A stretch of 64,000 nt of DNA, taken from assembly GCA_963781785.1 (NCBI GenBank), contig CAWAHD010000005.1, positions 2,356,001 to 2,420,000 of the forward strand, given 5' to 3'. The position numbers and the translations under genes are program-made. Under the pieces are notes generated by a model. It saw only the letters and a list, made by a program, of their open reading frames with translations. It made no database searches and was not told where the DNA came from. The stretch is from CAWAHD01 sp963781785 (GTDB lineage: Bacteria; Planctomycetota; Planctomycetia; Isosphaerales; Isosphaeraceae). Below, one piece after another: positions 11,401-20,326 of the stretch. The first letter of the stretch is position 1, and the number at the start of each line of letters is the position of its first letter.

Positions 11401-14400
11401 GTACGTCGTCGACCCGCACGGGCAGATCGACCTTTCTCCTGGCCACAGCGCCGGGAGCGGATTGAAACGATTCCAGGAGCACGGCCGTTGCGTAATCCGT
11501 CAACCTTTCTCCTGGCCACAGCGCCGGGAGCGGATTGAAACAGCATGAGCGCCGTCATATCAGAACCGCGCTCGAACCTTTCTCCTGGCCACAGCGCCGG
11601 GAGCGGATTGAAACAGTAAAAGATCACGCCGTCAGCCCGGACAGCAAAGCCCTTTCTCCTGGCCACAGCGCCGGGAGCGGATTGAAACATGAGGACTCGA
11701 CCGGGTTGCGTCACGAGGCACCCCTTTCTCCTGGCCACAGCGCCGGGAGCGGATTGAAACAGCCAGCCGGATAACGTTCGGCCCGGAGCTTGAGCCCTTT
11801 CTCCTGGCCACAGCGCCGGGAGCGGATTGAAACAGGAACCCCGATCACACTCTCCGCCCACAGTAGGGCCTTTCTCCTGGCCACAGCGCCGGGAGCGGAT
11901 TGAAACGTCTTCTGTGCGGTACGTGCTCATGGCATCTCTCCCTTTCTCCTGGCCACAGCGCCGGGAGCGGATTGAAACCACCGGAAGAATCGCTTGATGC
12001 GAATGATCCGCGCCCTTTCTCCTGGCCACAGCGCCGGGAGCGGATTGAAACGCCGATATGCAGCGGTACCGCGGATCCGAGGAGGCCTTTCTCCTGGCCA
12101 CAGCGCCGGGAGCGGATTGAAACTGGTGGTGCTCACGGCGGATCCATTCGGCAATCCCCTTTCTCCTGGCCACAGCGCCGGGAGCGGATTGAAACGACGA
12201 GTGCGGTGACGGACACTGGAATCTTCTCGATCCTTTCTCCTGGCCACAGCGCCGGGAGCGGATTGAAACCCGCATCAGATCGGTATTTAAGACGAGTTCG
12301 GTCGCTTTCTCCTGGCCACTGCGCCGGGAGCGGATTGAAACGTCCGGGAACTCGATTTCGGCGCGGATATTCACGCTTTCTCCTGGCCACTGCGCCGGGA
12401 GCGGATTGAAACCGATACGCCGAGGCGCTGGCCGCCGCTCGAGCCGGCTTTCTCCTGGCCACTGCGCCGGGAGCGGATTGAAACTGGACCTCGAGCGGGC
12501 CGAGTCCCCAGGATTTCGCGCTTTCTCCTGGCCACTGCGCCGGGAGCGGATTGAAACCGATCCGAGGGGTCGGGCGCCCGCGGCGACCCCGCTTTCTCCT
12601 GGCCACTGCGCCGGGAGCGGATTGAAACATCGCCAGGTGAGCGAGGGCGCGCGTATCCTGGCAGCTTTCTCCTGGCCACTGCGCCGGGAGCGGATTGAAA
12701 CCTCGCGCTTCGCTTGGTCGAGCGCGGCGAGACAGTGGCTTTCTCCTGGCCACTGCGCCGGGAGCGGATTGAAACTGGCCGACGCAACGAGGATGTCCAC
12801 GAGATCCGGCTTTCTCCTGGCCACTGCGCCGGGAGCGGATTGAAACCAGAGCTCGCCGGGGACGTCGACCTCGATCTCACAAGCTTTCTCCTGGCCACTG
12901 CGCCGGGAGCGGATTGAAACTGGACGTCGCTTACGTGGGCGGCTCCAAACCGCGGCTTTCTCCTGGCCACTGCGCCGGGAGCGGATTGAAACAATAGGGC
13001 GCCGAAATCGTCGACGTCGGGCGTCGCGCTTTCTCCTGGCCACTGCGCCGGGAGCGGATTGAAACAGGCACACCTTGGCGTCGGCCGCGAATACTTCGGC
13101 TTGCTTTCTCCTGGCCACTGCGCCGGGAGCGGATTGAAACAGGTCGGCGATCTGGCGCTCGAGCGCGGGGGAGAGCTTTCTCCTGGCCACTGCGCCGGGA
13201 GCGGATTGAAACAAGCCGCACTGTCAGCCGACGCCAGCAAAGGTCCGAGCTTTCTCCTGGCCACTGCGCCGGGAGCGGATTGAAACTTGAGCAGGCGGGC
13301 CTGCTCGGGGTCCGTGGTGCGCAGCTTTCTCCTGGCCACTGCGCCGGGAGCGGATTGAAACTCGTGTTCCGCAGCGAGCTCGGAGGAGCGCTCAGGCTTT
13401 CTCCTGGCCACTGCGCCGGGAGCGGAATGAAACGACGCCGAACTGCATCGCGCACCGACGCTGCACGTGCTTTCTCCTGGCCACTGCGCCGGGAGCGGAT
13501 TGAAACCCTCCTTGGGCCTCTTGGTCTTTTTCCGGAGGTAGCTTTCTCCTGGCCACTGCGCCGGGAGCGGATTGAAACTTGGCGTCGGAGCCGAGCTCGC
13601 GCTTGGATCGCCCGCTTTCTCCTGGCCACTGCGCCGGGAGCGGATTGAAACATCAGATCGCTCCACATCAGGCAGATGATCCACGTGCTTTCTCCTGGCC
13701 ACTGCGCCGGGAGCGGATTGAAACCTCGGTCAGCGGTGGCCGCCCCCGGCGAGGCGGTGCTTTCTCCTGGCCACTGCGCCGGGAGCGGATTGAAACGGTC
13801 CCGGATACCTTTCGGGTCCCGGCGCTTGCTGGCTTTCTCCTGGCCACAGCGCCGGGAGCGGATTGAAACGCCCTCGTTCGCGGCGGCCGCCCAGACCCGC
13901 GAGCCTTTCTCCTGGCCACAGCGCCGGGAGCGGATTGAAACGCTACATGCGCCACACCTACCGCGGTCGTCGCGAGCCTTTCTCCTGGCCACAGCGCCGG
14001 GAGCGGATTGAAACCCTACAATCGATTCCTTAGCGGCGCACGGCATGCCTTTCTCCTGGCCACAGCGCCGGGAGCGGATTGAAACATGTCTGCGCAAGGG
14101 CGCCCGACGGCCCCGGTGAGGCCTTTCTCCTGGCCACAGCGCCGGGAGCGGATTGAAACGCGCTCGTTCGTCGTCGGAGACGCGCACGGTCTCGCCTTTC
14201 TCCTGGCCACAGCGCCGGGAGCGGATTGAAACCCGAAGCGCGTCGCGAGCCCGACCGAATTCACGCCTTTCTCCTGGCCACAGCGCCGGGAGCGGATTGA
14301 AACTCTCCGGCCGCTCCGTGGCGCACATCGTCGCGCGCCCTTTCTCCTGGCCACAGCGCCGGGAGCGGATTGAAACCGACTGCCCCGGTTTCCACCGCGT

Positions 14401-14522
14401 GTTTTCAGGGCTTTCTCCTGGCCACAGCGCCGGGAGCGGATTGAAACGCCTCCCCAGGACCTCGGGACGGTCGACCCCGTCGCGCCTTTCTCCTGGCCAC
14501 AGCGCCGGGAGCGGATTGAAAC
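5464..14522 (+). CRISPR. Type I-C CRISPR array, about 126 repeats
   Basis: The 37-base repeat starts CTTTCTCCTGGCCAC, then a variable T or A, and ends GAGCGGATTGAAAC. The period is about 72 bases with mostly 33-37 base spacers. I counted 126 repeats by eye (plus or minus one). Repeats 1-71 carry T in GGCCACTGCG (5464-10534), 72-95 carry A (10572-12269), 96-116 T (12305-13796), and 117-126 A (13833-14522). The base before CTTT is usually G in T blocks and C in A blocks. The first two spacers (5501-5521 and 5559-5579) are only 21 bases. The second repeat starts CTCGCTCC, and the repeat ending near 13434 reads GGAATGAAAC. All long open frames inside are translations of the repeat and should not be annotated as genes. 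Confidence 0.99.
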
Positions 14523-14523
14523 G

Positions 14524-15549
14524 CTTCATCCCCATTGCCGCTGTTCGATCACCTATGTCCTGACGGAGGAATACGAGAAGCTGCTGGATGAGTACGGGCC
14601 CCAGGAGCCCGAACTTTTCGCGCCTGGTAGTCTGGGCCCGGAGCCGAAGCCCCGGATCGTGAAGGCGGCCATGAGCAAGGCCGGTCCCCACGACGATCTG
14701 CCGCAATATGGTCCCAGCAAGGCATCGATCGGTGGGCCCATAACCCGCGAGGAACGCCGGCATGTCGCCGGGGCAGCCAGAGAGATCTTCGGCAAGCGGC
14801 GGTCCCTCAAGCAGCTCGCCTCGATCGTGGGGGCCCCGGATGATGCCCGGGTATTCTTCGGTGCGGCGAAGGGTGGCAGCATCATCAGTTATCGCGTCGA
14901 GCACCCCAGCCTCGAAAGAGCATGGGGGACGCTTCAGCGCATCGACGGCAAGGTCATCCATGAAATCGGACGATTTGATGTCGCCGAGGAACAACAGAGA
15001 AAAGGCATGGCGATCAGGGCTCAAGGCCGGATGGTCGAACAGGGAGCAAGGCTCGGAGTGCGCCGGCTCGATTTGCAAGGTTCTCGAACCGACAAAGAAG
15101 TAGGGTACATCGTCTGGCCGATAATGGGATACGACGGGCCGCTGCCGGCCCCCATCACCCAGAGATTACCGTCTCGGCTTAAGTCGGCGGAGACCTTGCA
15201 GAAGCTGCTTAAATCGGATGAGGGCATGGACTGGTGGCATGCGAAAGGGGAGACCATTGCCCTTTCTTTCGATCTCGCACCGGGAAGTCCTCAGAGACGT
15301 TTCTGGATCGATTACTGGCGAACCGTACCTGACTGGAAGAAACGTGCCATGGAAGAGCAGATGCCACGGAAACAAGATCGTCTGGATTTCCCTTACCCCA
15401 ACAACCTGGGATGGACGCCAGAGGAAATCGCCGACGGGCTCGATTGGCTTGTTGCGTATAACAAGGCGAAAGGAGCACGGGAATCCGAAACACAGTCAGG
15501 CAGCCAGTCCCATGTCCCGCCGCCTCGCCAAACTCCGAATCGCCAATGA
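14524..15549 (+). CDS. Phage Mu F-like head morphogenesis protein, C-terminal part
   Basis: The frame is open straight out of the last CRISPR repeat and begins LHPHCRCSITYVLTEEYEKL. HPxCRC is the hallmark that ends the Mu gpF-like minor head protein domain, so this is the tail of a phage head-assembly gene whose first part is missing. After the motif come about 320 residues, including KGMAIRAQGRMVEQGARLGV and EVGYIVWPIMGYDGPLP, which resemble a GNAT-like fold sometimes attached to phage head proteins (inference). An internal GTG at 14659 could start a shorter product. It is the first of four phage-type frames between two CRISPR repeats. Confidence 0.72.
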   Translation, partial: LHPHCRCSITYVLTEEYEKLLDEYGPQEPELFAPGSLGPEPKPRIVKAAMSKAGPHDDLPQYGPSKASIGGPITREERRHVAGAAREIFGKRRSLKQLASIVGAPDDARVFFGAAKGGSIISYRVEHPSLERAWGTLQRIDGKVIHEIGRFDVAEEQQRKGMAIRAQGRMVEQGARLGVRRLDLQGSRTDKEVGYIVWPIMGYDGPLPAPITQRLPSRLKSAETLQKLLKSDEGMDWWHAKGETIALSFDLAPGSPQRRFWIDYWRTVPDWKKRAMEEQMPRKQDRLDFPYPNNLGWTPEEIADGLDWLVAYNKAKGARESETQSGSQSHVPPPRQTPNRQ

Positions 15550-15790
15550 TCTCCTGCTCAATTGGCTGCGATTCGGCACGCCCCCATCGATCGTTACGGA
15601 TCGCCAGCTTCCCCCCGACGCTGAAATCGTCGAGGCTCGTGTCACGGGCCAGGAGCTCCTTGAGCTGACCATCCGCTCCGAATCTTACCCCGCCCTCGAA
15701 CCTCTCCAGGAAGTCCCCTGGATGGACGCTCCGGTCTACCATGCCCACATCGTGGATCTAGACCGGCTTGCCCAGCCCAGCGCCAACTGA
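15512..15790 (+). CDS. Small phage protein of unknown function
   Basis: A 92-residue acidic protein starting MSRRLAKLRIANDLLLNWL. The ATG lies inside the last codons of the head protein gene (38-base overlap), which suggests translational coupling typical of phage late operons. I recognise no domain. It is followed five bases later by the next phage gene. Confidence 0.55.
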   Translation: MSRRLAKLRIANDLLLNWLRFGTPPSIVTDRQLPPDAEIVEARVTGQELLELTIRSESYPALEPLQEVPWMDAPVYHAHIVDLDRLAQPSAN

Positions 15791-15795
15791 GCATC

Positions 15796-16170
15796 ATGTC
15801 CAAACACAACGCGCCTCCGATCACCGAGCACGGCATCGTCAAGGAGTTCTACGGGCGGGAGAGCGACGCCGACAGCGCCAAGCATGAAGCCGCCGAGCTC
15901 CGTCAGCAGCTCCAATCCAAGCAGATCACCGTCAAGGTCGAGTTCAAGCCGCAAGATTTCGGCCTAGGCTCACTGCCGGAAGCGGTGCTCCTGGTCGGGG
16001 GCCCGTTCGACGCTCTCCAGCTCGCTCTTGCCCGCGGCACGCCGGAATACACGCGGCCGGCGGCCAACGCTGATGCCGGCAATCACTATGTCCCGGCCGT
16101 ATACCGTCGCACCAAAGAGCGCACCAGTGACGGGCTGACTATCTTCCGTTACTTGCTTCCCGCCGGCTGA
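15796..16170 (+). CDS. Small phage protein of unknown function
   Basis: A 124-residue protein starting MSKHNAPPITEHGIVKEF. The middle is charged and helical (HEAAELRQQLQSKQITVKVE) and the C-terminal half has mixed strand-like segments. No known domain is recognised. Its place between a Mu F-like head gene and a prohead protease suggests a capsid-assembly accessory role, which is only inference from position. Confidence 0.6.
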   Translation: MSKHNAPPITEHGIVKEFYGRESDADSAKHEAAELRQQLQSKQITVKVEFKPQDFGLGSLPEAVLLVGGPFDALQLALARGTPEYTRPAANADAGNHYVPAVYRRTKERTSDGLTIFRYLLPAG

Positions 16171-16249
16171 TCCACCTCGATCCTCCCCAGCTCGCCGGGA
16201 GCCACGCCTTCCCCAGGCTGGTTCCCGGTCCCGCCCCGAGACACTTCTG

Positions 16250-16567
16250 ATGCCCCAATCCATCGTCAGGGCTTACCTCGCGCACGTCGAGGACGTGAAC
16301 CATCGCGAGCGTTCCGTCGTCGCGAAAATCAACACCTCCTCGGTCGATCGTTACCGCACCGTCATTGACCCGCGGGGCATTGCGCTCAGCAATTATCGAG
16401 CGAACCCGGTGGTGCTCTGGGAGCACGGCCACGACGCCGCAAGAGGGGCCATGCCCGTCGGCCGCAATGAGTGGATCCGGCCGGCGATCGGGCCGGACGG
16501 ACCCGAGCTGATCGCTAAGACCCTGATCCACGCCAAGGGGGCCAAGGGCGACGAATTCACCGACCGG
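16250..16567 (+). CDS. HK97-type prohead protease, N-terminal fragment
   Basis: Maturation proteases of this family cleave scaffold and capsid during head assembly. The N-terminal part has VDRYRTVIDPRGIALSNYR, NPVVLWEHGHD and MPVGRNEWI, the strand and active-site histidine region of the phage prohead protease (HK97/S78) family. The gene is cut after KGDEFTDR, where the CRISPR repeat starts at 16568. The frame then runs through repeat sequence to 16636, which is not phage protein. The catalytic serine region is therefore missing and the product would be inactive. Confidence 0.75.
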
Positions 16568-16882
16568 CTTTCTCCTGGCCACAGCGCCGGGAGCGGATTG
16601 AAACCCGGCCCCCATCGAATAAGCCAGCCGCGTTGACGGCTTTCTCCTGGCCACAGCGCCGGGAGCGGATTGAAACGCCCTCGGCGACGGCGCCGGTCAC
16701 CTGCACCGGATGCTTTTTCCTGGCCACAGCGCCGGGAGCGGATTGAAACGCATCATCGAGGAAATCGAGGAGCGGCTCAGGGCACTTTCTCCTGGCCACT
16801 GCGCCGGGAGCGGATTGAAACACGCCGTACCGCTCTGGTGGAGGACACGGGAAGCATCCTTTCTCCTGGCCACTGCGCCGGG
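16568..16882 (+). CRISPR. Distal CRISPR segment, four full repeats and one truncated
   Basis: Repeats end at 16604, 16676, 16749 and 16821; a fifth starts at 16859 and stops at GCGCCGGG (16882). The first three carry the A variant, the last two the T variant. The third reads CTTTTTCC instead of CTTTCTCC. In a leader-left array these are the oldest repeats, and decay at this end is normal. They are separated from the main array only by the phage fragment, so they are most simply the original tail of the same array. Confidence 0.95.
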
Positions 16883-17000
16883 TGTCAGGCGACACTTATT
16901 TCCGCCCAGCGTCTACGCGGGGGCGAAGAATTCTGTATGGTGCAGGTCACGCTTTCCAGCCTGACAACCCGAAGAGTCAGGCTGGAAAGCCTGACCTACA
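16883..17000. repeat. Palindromic elements at the array end; likely terminator
   Basis: Right after the truncated repeat comes TGTCAGGCGACACTTATTTC, whose GTGTC/GACAC forms a short hairpin and which resembles sequences flanking IS200-like elements. Further on, 16941-17000 forms a long hairpin: two 25-base arms with two mismatches around a 10-base loop, with a perfect 14-base inner stem (CTTTCCAGCCTGAC). The hairpin ends 28 bases past the stop codon of the minus-strand TIR gene and could end transcription from both sides. Such hairpins are dispersed repeats in planctomycete genomes (general knowledge). Confidence 0.65.
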
Positions 17001-17027
17001 GTTGCGCAATCCAATGGGCGGTTGCAC

Positions 17028-19073
17028 TTAGCTGGCCGTGTCATCCTCGTGGGTCGGCACAACCCACAGCTTGACTTCGCCTTCGATGTCATGCGCTAGG
17101 TGGACCCGGATCGCGTACAGCCCAAGCTCCTTGAGAGGACGTTCGATGCGGATATTTTCGGACTGAATGGGGAATCCCTCGGTTTTCAGGGCATCGGCGA
17201 TCTGGTCGGCGTTGACCGAGCCATAGAGCTGCCCATCGGCATTGGATTTCGCTTCGATCGTGAGCGAGCACTGCGCGATCTGAGCGGCCAGGTTCTGGAG
17301 GTCGGCCCGCCTTGCTTCTTCAAGCGCCTTGATGCGTTGCTGATGTTTTTCCTTGAGGTGGGCCAGCCCTGCGTTCGTCACGGCTGTACCCCAGAGCTTG
17401 AGTTCTCGCAGGGAGGTGAGGTCCTTGAGGTGGGCCAAGCCCACGTCCGTCACCCCCGTCTGACTCAGGTGGAGTGATCGCAAAGTGGTGAGGTCCTTGA
17501 GGTGGGCCAGCCCAGCATCCGTCACCGGCGTCGAACCCAAGTCGAGTTCTTGCAGGGAGGTGAGGCCGGTGAGGTGGGCCAGCCCAGCGCCCGTTACTAG
17601 CTCGCAACTCCTCAAGTCAAGACGGTGCAGAGAGGTGAGGCCCTTCAGGTGCGCCACACCCACATCCGTCACTGCTGTATGAGACAGCATGAGATTCTGC
17701 AGGGAGGCAAGCCCTGTGATGTGGGCCAGGCCCGCGTCCGTTGCCAGCTCACAATGTTTCAAGTCAAGACGATGCAAGGAGGTGAGGCCCTTGAGGTAGG
17801 CCAGCCCAGCGTCCGTCACCGCGGTACCCCCCAGCGAGAGGTCTTGCAGCGACGTGAGGCCCTCGAGGTGGGGCAGCCCAGCGTCCGCTACTCGCTCGCA
17901 CCAGCTCAAGTCAAGACGGTGCAGAGAGGTGAGGCCCTTGAGGTGGGCCAGCCCAGCGTCCGTCACTAGCTCGCAACAGCTCAAGTCAAGACGGTGCAAG
18001 GAGGTGAGGCCCATGAGATAGGCCAGCCCAGCGTCCGTCACCGCGGTACCCCCCAGCGAGAGGTCTTGCAGCGACGTGAGGCCCTTGAGGTGGGCCAGCC
18101 CAGCGTCCGTTACTAGCTCGCACCAGCTCAAGTCAAGACGGTGCAGAGAGGTGAGGCCCTTGAGGTGGGCCAACCCCGCGTCCGTCACCGCTGTACTCCA
18201 CAGATCGAGATCTTGCAGGGAAGTGAGGCCCGTGAGGTGAACCAGACCTGCGTCCGTCACGGCGGTACACGATAAGTCGAGATCTTGCAGGGAAGTGAGG
18301 CCCTTGAGGTGGGCCAACCCCGCGTCCGTTACCAGTTCGCAAACCCTCAACTCAAGACGGTGCAGGGAGGTGAGGCTCGCGAGGTAGGCCAGGCCACCAA
18401 GTTGCTCGTCGGATATCCCTGGAATCAATTGGAGCCGATATTCCTCTTCTGGCACCACAGTTACCCGAGCAGGCGTATCGGTCACTTTCCGCCATTCCAC
18501 CGACGAATCGCCGGCCGTGCGAGCGTACCACCAGCCGGGAACCGCGACCTCCCATACCGTTGGCTGCTTCGGCTCCATTGCCTGAGAGGCTGTCTCATGT
18601 TTTGCTAAATGCTCTATCCCTCGCACCAGTCGATCCACGTGGACATGAAAGTCACGGCCTGACCGAACCTCAGTGGCATTCCGATAGGCAAGGCTCAGCA
18701 ACTGCTGTGGCAGCATTGCTTCGCCTGGCATCGTTGCCTTACCGACCAACACGGGAATCACGGGTATGCCCCGGTCCAAGGCCGCTTGAACCTCGATCCG
18801 GACAAAGTCGCCGTGGTCGTCCAGCCGACGTTGCCCCGCTTTCGGCCCCTCCTGGTGACGGATATCCAGCCAGCGATCGCCGATCACAGCCAGCAGAATG
18901 TCGCACTGGCCGACCGCCTTTTGTAGGTGCTGCCGAAAATCGACCCCGAAGGGGATGGTGTCGATGTCGATGAAGACTTCCTCGTGGCCGAAATGCGCCT
19001 TCAAGCGATCGTGGATCCGACCGGTGACGTCCTCGCTGTCGTCCCGCCGATAGGAAATGAAAATCTTGGGCAT
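17028..19073 (-). CDS. TIR domain - leucine-rich repeat - bL9 C-terminal-domain fusion
   Basis: A 681-residue cytoplasmic protein without signal peptide. Residues 1-150 are a TIR domain (MPKIFISYRRDDSEDVTGRI, then EVFIDIDTIPFG and DILLAVIGDRWL); E94 in DFVRIEVQAALDRGIPV is the best candidate for the NADase glutamate. About 220-570 are at least a dozen 24-residue leucine-rich repeats (GLTSLHRLDLSWCELVTDAG type). From about 571 (17031-17363) the sequence changes to KHQQRIKALEEARRADLQNL, then CSLTIEAKSNADGQLYGSV, ADALKTEGFPIQ and VKLWVVPT, which matches the linker helix and C-terminal rRNA-binding domain of ribosomal protein bL9. TIR-LRR proteins are immune sensors in plants and in some bacteria; a ribosomal tail is unexpected. 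Role as a phage defence sensor is inferred. Confidence 0.85.
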   Translation of the reverse strand: MPKIFISYRRDDSEDVTGRIHDRLKAHFGHEEVFIDIDTIPFGVDFRQHLQKAVGQCDILLAVIGDRWLDIRHQEGPKAGQRRLDDHGDFVRIEVQAALDRGIPVIPVLVGKATMPGEAMLPQQLLSLAYRNATEVRSGRDFHVHVDRLVRGIEHLAKHETASQAMEPKQPTVWEVAVPGWWYARTAGDSSVEWRKVTDTPARVTVVPEEEYRLQLIPGISDEQLGGLAYLASLTSLHRLELRVCELVTDAGLAHLKGLTSLQDLDLSCTAVTDAGLVHLTGLTSLQDLDLWSTAVTDAGLAHLKGLTSLHRLDLSWCELVTDAGLAHLKGLTSLQDLSLGGTAVTDAGLAYLMGLTSLHRLDLSCCELVTDAGLAHLKGLTSLHRLDLSWCERVADAGLPHLEGLTSLQDLSLGGTAVTDAGLAYLKGLTSLHRLDLKHCELATDAGLAHITGLASLQNLMLSHTAVTDVGVAHLKGLTSLHRLDLRSCELVTGAGLAHLTGLTSLQELDLGSTPVTDAGLAHLKDLTTLRSLHLSQTGVTDVGLAHLKDLTSLRELKLWGTAVTNAGLAHLKEKHQQRIKALEEARRADLQNLAAQIAQCSLTIEAKSNADGQLYGSVNADQIADALKTEGFPIQSENIRIERPLKELGLYAIRVHLAHDIEGEVKLWVVPTHEDDTAS

Positions 19074-19383
19074 GGGGCTTCACCGGATCGTGAGCAAACC
19101 ACGGGCACGGCGACATTGTACCTGCCTCCAGCGGGCTTTCCCAGAAGTGGCTATCCCGTCGGAGTGGCTTGCGTTTTCTGCTGTCGGTGACGTTGCATGC
19201 GATGAGAATCTTGTTGTCAACAAGTAGGATTGATATGCTCGAATTACTGAAGGCATTGCGGGAGATCACAGCTTCACCGACACGGGCACAGCTCGATGCC
19301 GAGGATCTGTCCTTTCTTTTCCATGGGTTGTGTTGTGTCCCAGTCGAGGCCACTGGCGCTGTACGACGAATCGGGCTAGCTCA
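19074..19383. other. Intergenic region upstream of the TIR-LRR gene
   Basis: No gene is supported here. It should hold the promoter of the minus-strand TIR-LRR gene. A weak GGTGAAG purine tract precedes that gene's ATG. AT content rises around 19190-19245 (GATGAGAATCTTGTTGTCAAC and onward), but I cannot assign promoter boxes. Confidence 0.4.
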
Positions 19384-20326
19384 CTACCGGTCGCGCGGCA
19401 CGAGTGCCTCCCACAGGCTGCCCAGGGGGCAGTCGCGATGGAGCGGTTCGTGCCGGTACCGCGTGCGTTGGTCGTCGGACCTAGGCACGAATAGAGACAG
19501 CCCGCAGACGCTCTGATACCGCTCGGCAGAGCGGGGCTCGGTGACGGCCTTGATGATCAGCTCTCTGCGTACCCACCGGTCGAATTCGTCGAGTGCCGTA
19601 GCCGAGCGCCGTTCTCCCGGAACGCGGCTCCGAACCACGCGATCAGGTCGAAGTTCGCCTCTCCTTCGGTGGCGTAACACGGGGGCGGGCCGGACGGAAG
19701 GGCGGGTGGCGTCTCGTTGCCGAGGAGGGCCCGCACCACCGGTTCCAGGCGGCGAGGTAGCTCTCCGATCGCCTTGCCGTCGGCACAGGCATACGTCGTG
19801 AAGTCACGGTCGTCTTCCATGATCCGGCAGGCAAGCTTCGCCCCCGTAGTGTCTGGGTGGGCGTCGAGCCAATGCAGCGTGGGCTCGTAATAGGTGTTCG
19901 GGGCACCGACGTTGTGCTGCGACGCCAAGACAGCCGCAGCGGTGTTACGAAAATTGTACAAATTCTGAACCGACGCGCGGCCACACTGTTGGAGAAACAC
20001 CAGCTCCAGACTCCCGGTCACCTGCGCTCGGAACGCCCGCAGGCGTTCGCCGACGAGGCGGGCGTTCAGCCAGTGTTTGGTCCCGCCGCCTGGCCGCTCG
20101 TCGAAACACATCTCGTCGAGACGTCCCCCGTGATCGAGGAAGACAACCGCATAGTGCTTTGCCGGATGCGTCTTCGCCACCCAGGAGAGGTAATCACCGA
20201 AGACCGCTTCCGACGCACTGTCGTCCGTGGCCAGACGCTGCCAGGACCGCCCATCCGAGCTAATCACGTGGCGCGTCAACCCGCCTGGGTCCGGGTCGTC
20301 GGCCAGCACGGTGACTAGTCCCAAAA
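19384..20326 (-). pseudogene. Clostripain-like (C11, caspase-fold) peptidase, truncated and frameshifted
   Basis: The fragment has the catalytic dyad region of caspase-fold C11 peptidases: histidine in HYAVVFLDHGGRLDEM and cysteine in LELVFLQQCGRASVQNLYNF, followed by AAAVLASQHNVGAPNTYYEP as in clostripain. The first stretch (VTVLADDPDPGGLTRHVI) matches the second strand of the fold, so about 30-50 N-terminal residues are missing. The frame runs directly into the IS element end at 20327. Near 19610 the frame shifts. The family C-terminus (CGLSLFVPRS ... LGSLWEALV) continues in another frame to 19384. It lies upstream of and in the same direction as the TIR-LRR gene. Caspase-like proteases are common partners in abortive defence, so a former functional link is possible but unproven. 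Confidence 0.7.

Larger units (their letters stand above)
14523..16567 (+). mobile_element. Phage head-module fragment lodged between two CRISPR repeats
   Basis: The 2045 bases run from the exact end of one full repeat (14522) to the exact start of the next (16568). They hold, on one strand, the end of a Mu F-like head protein, two small overlapping or closely packed genes, and the start of an HK97-type prohead protease. Both outer genes are cut at the repeat borders. Order and spacing match a contiguous piece of a tailed-phage late operon. No integrase, transposase or terminal inverted repeats are seen, so it behaves structurally like one giant spacer. Confidence 0.8.

Noticed and set aside
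5241..14563. Many long open frames rich in SPGHCAGSGLK, AFSWPLRRERIET or SIRSRRSGQEKA on both strands
   Set aside because: They are translations of the CRISPR repeat in all frames; the 72-base mean period keeps frames open. No gene is coded in the array.
12931..15078. 715-residue minus-strand frame crossing the array and the phage segment
   Set aside because: It is repeat translation joined to the antisense of the Mu F-like gene.
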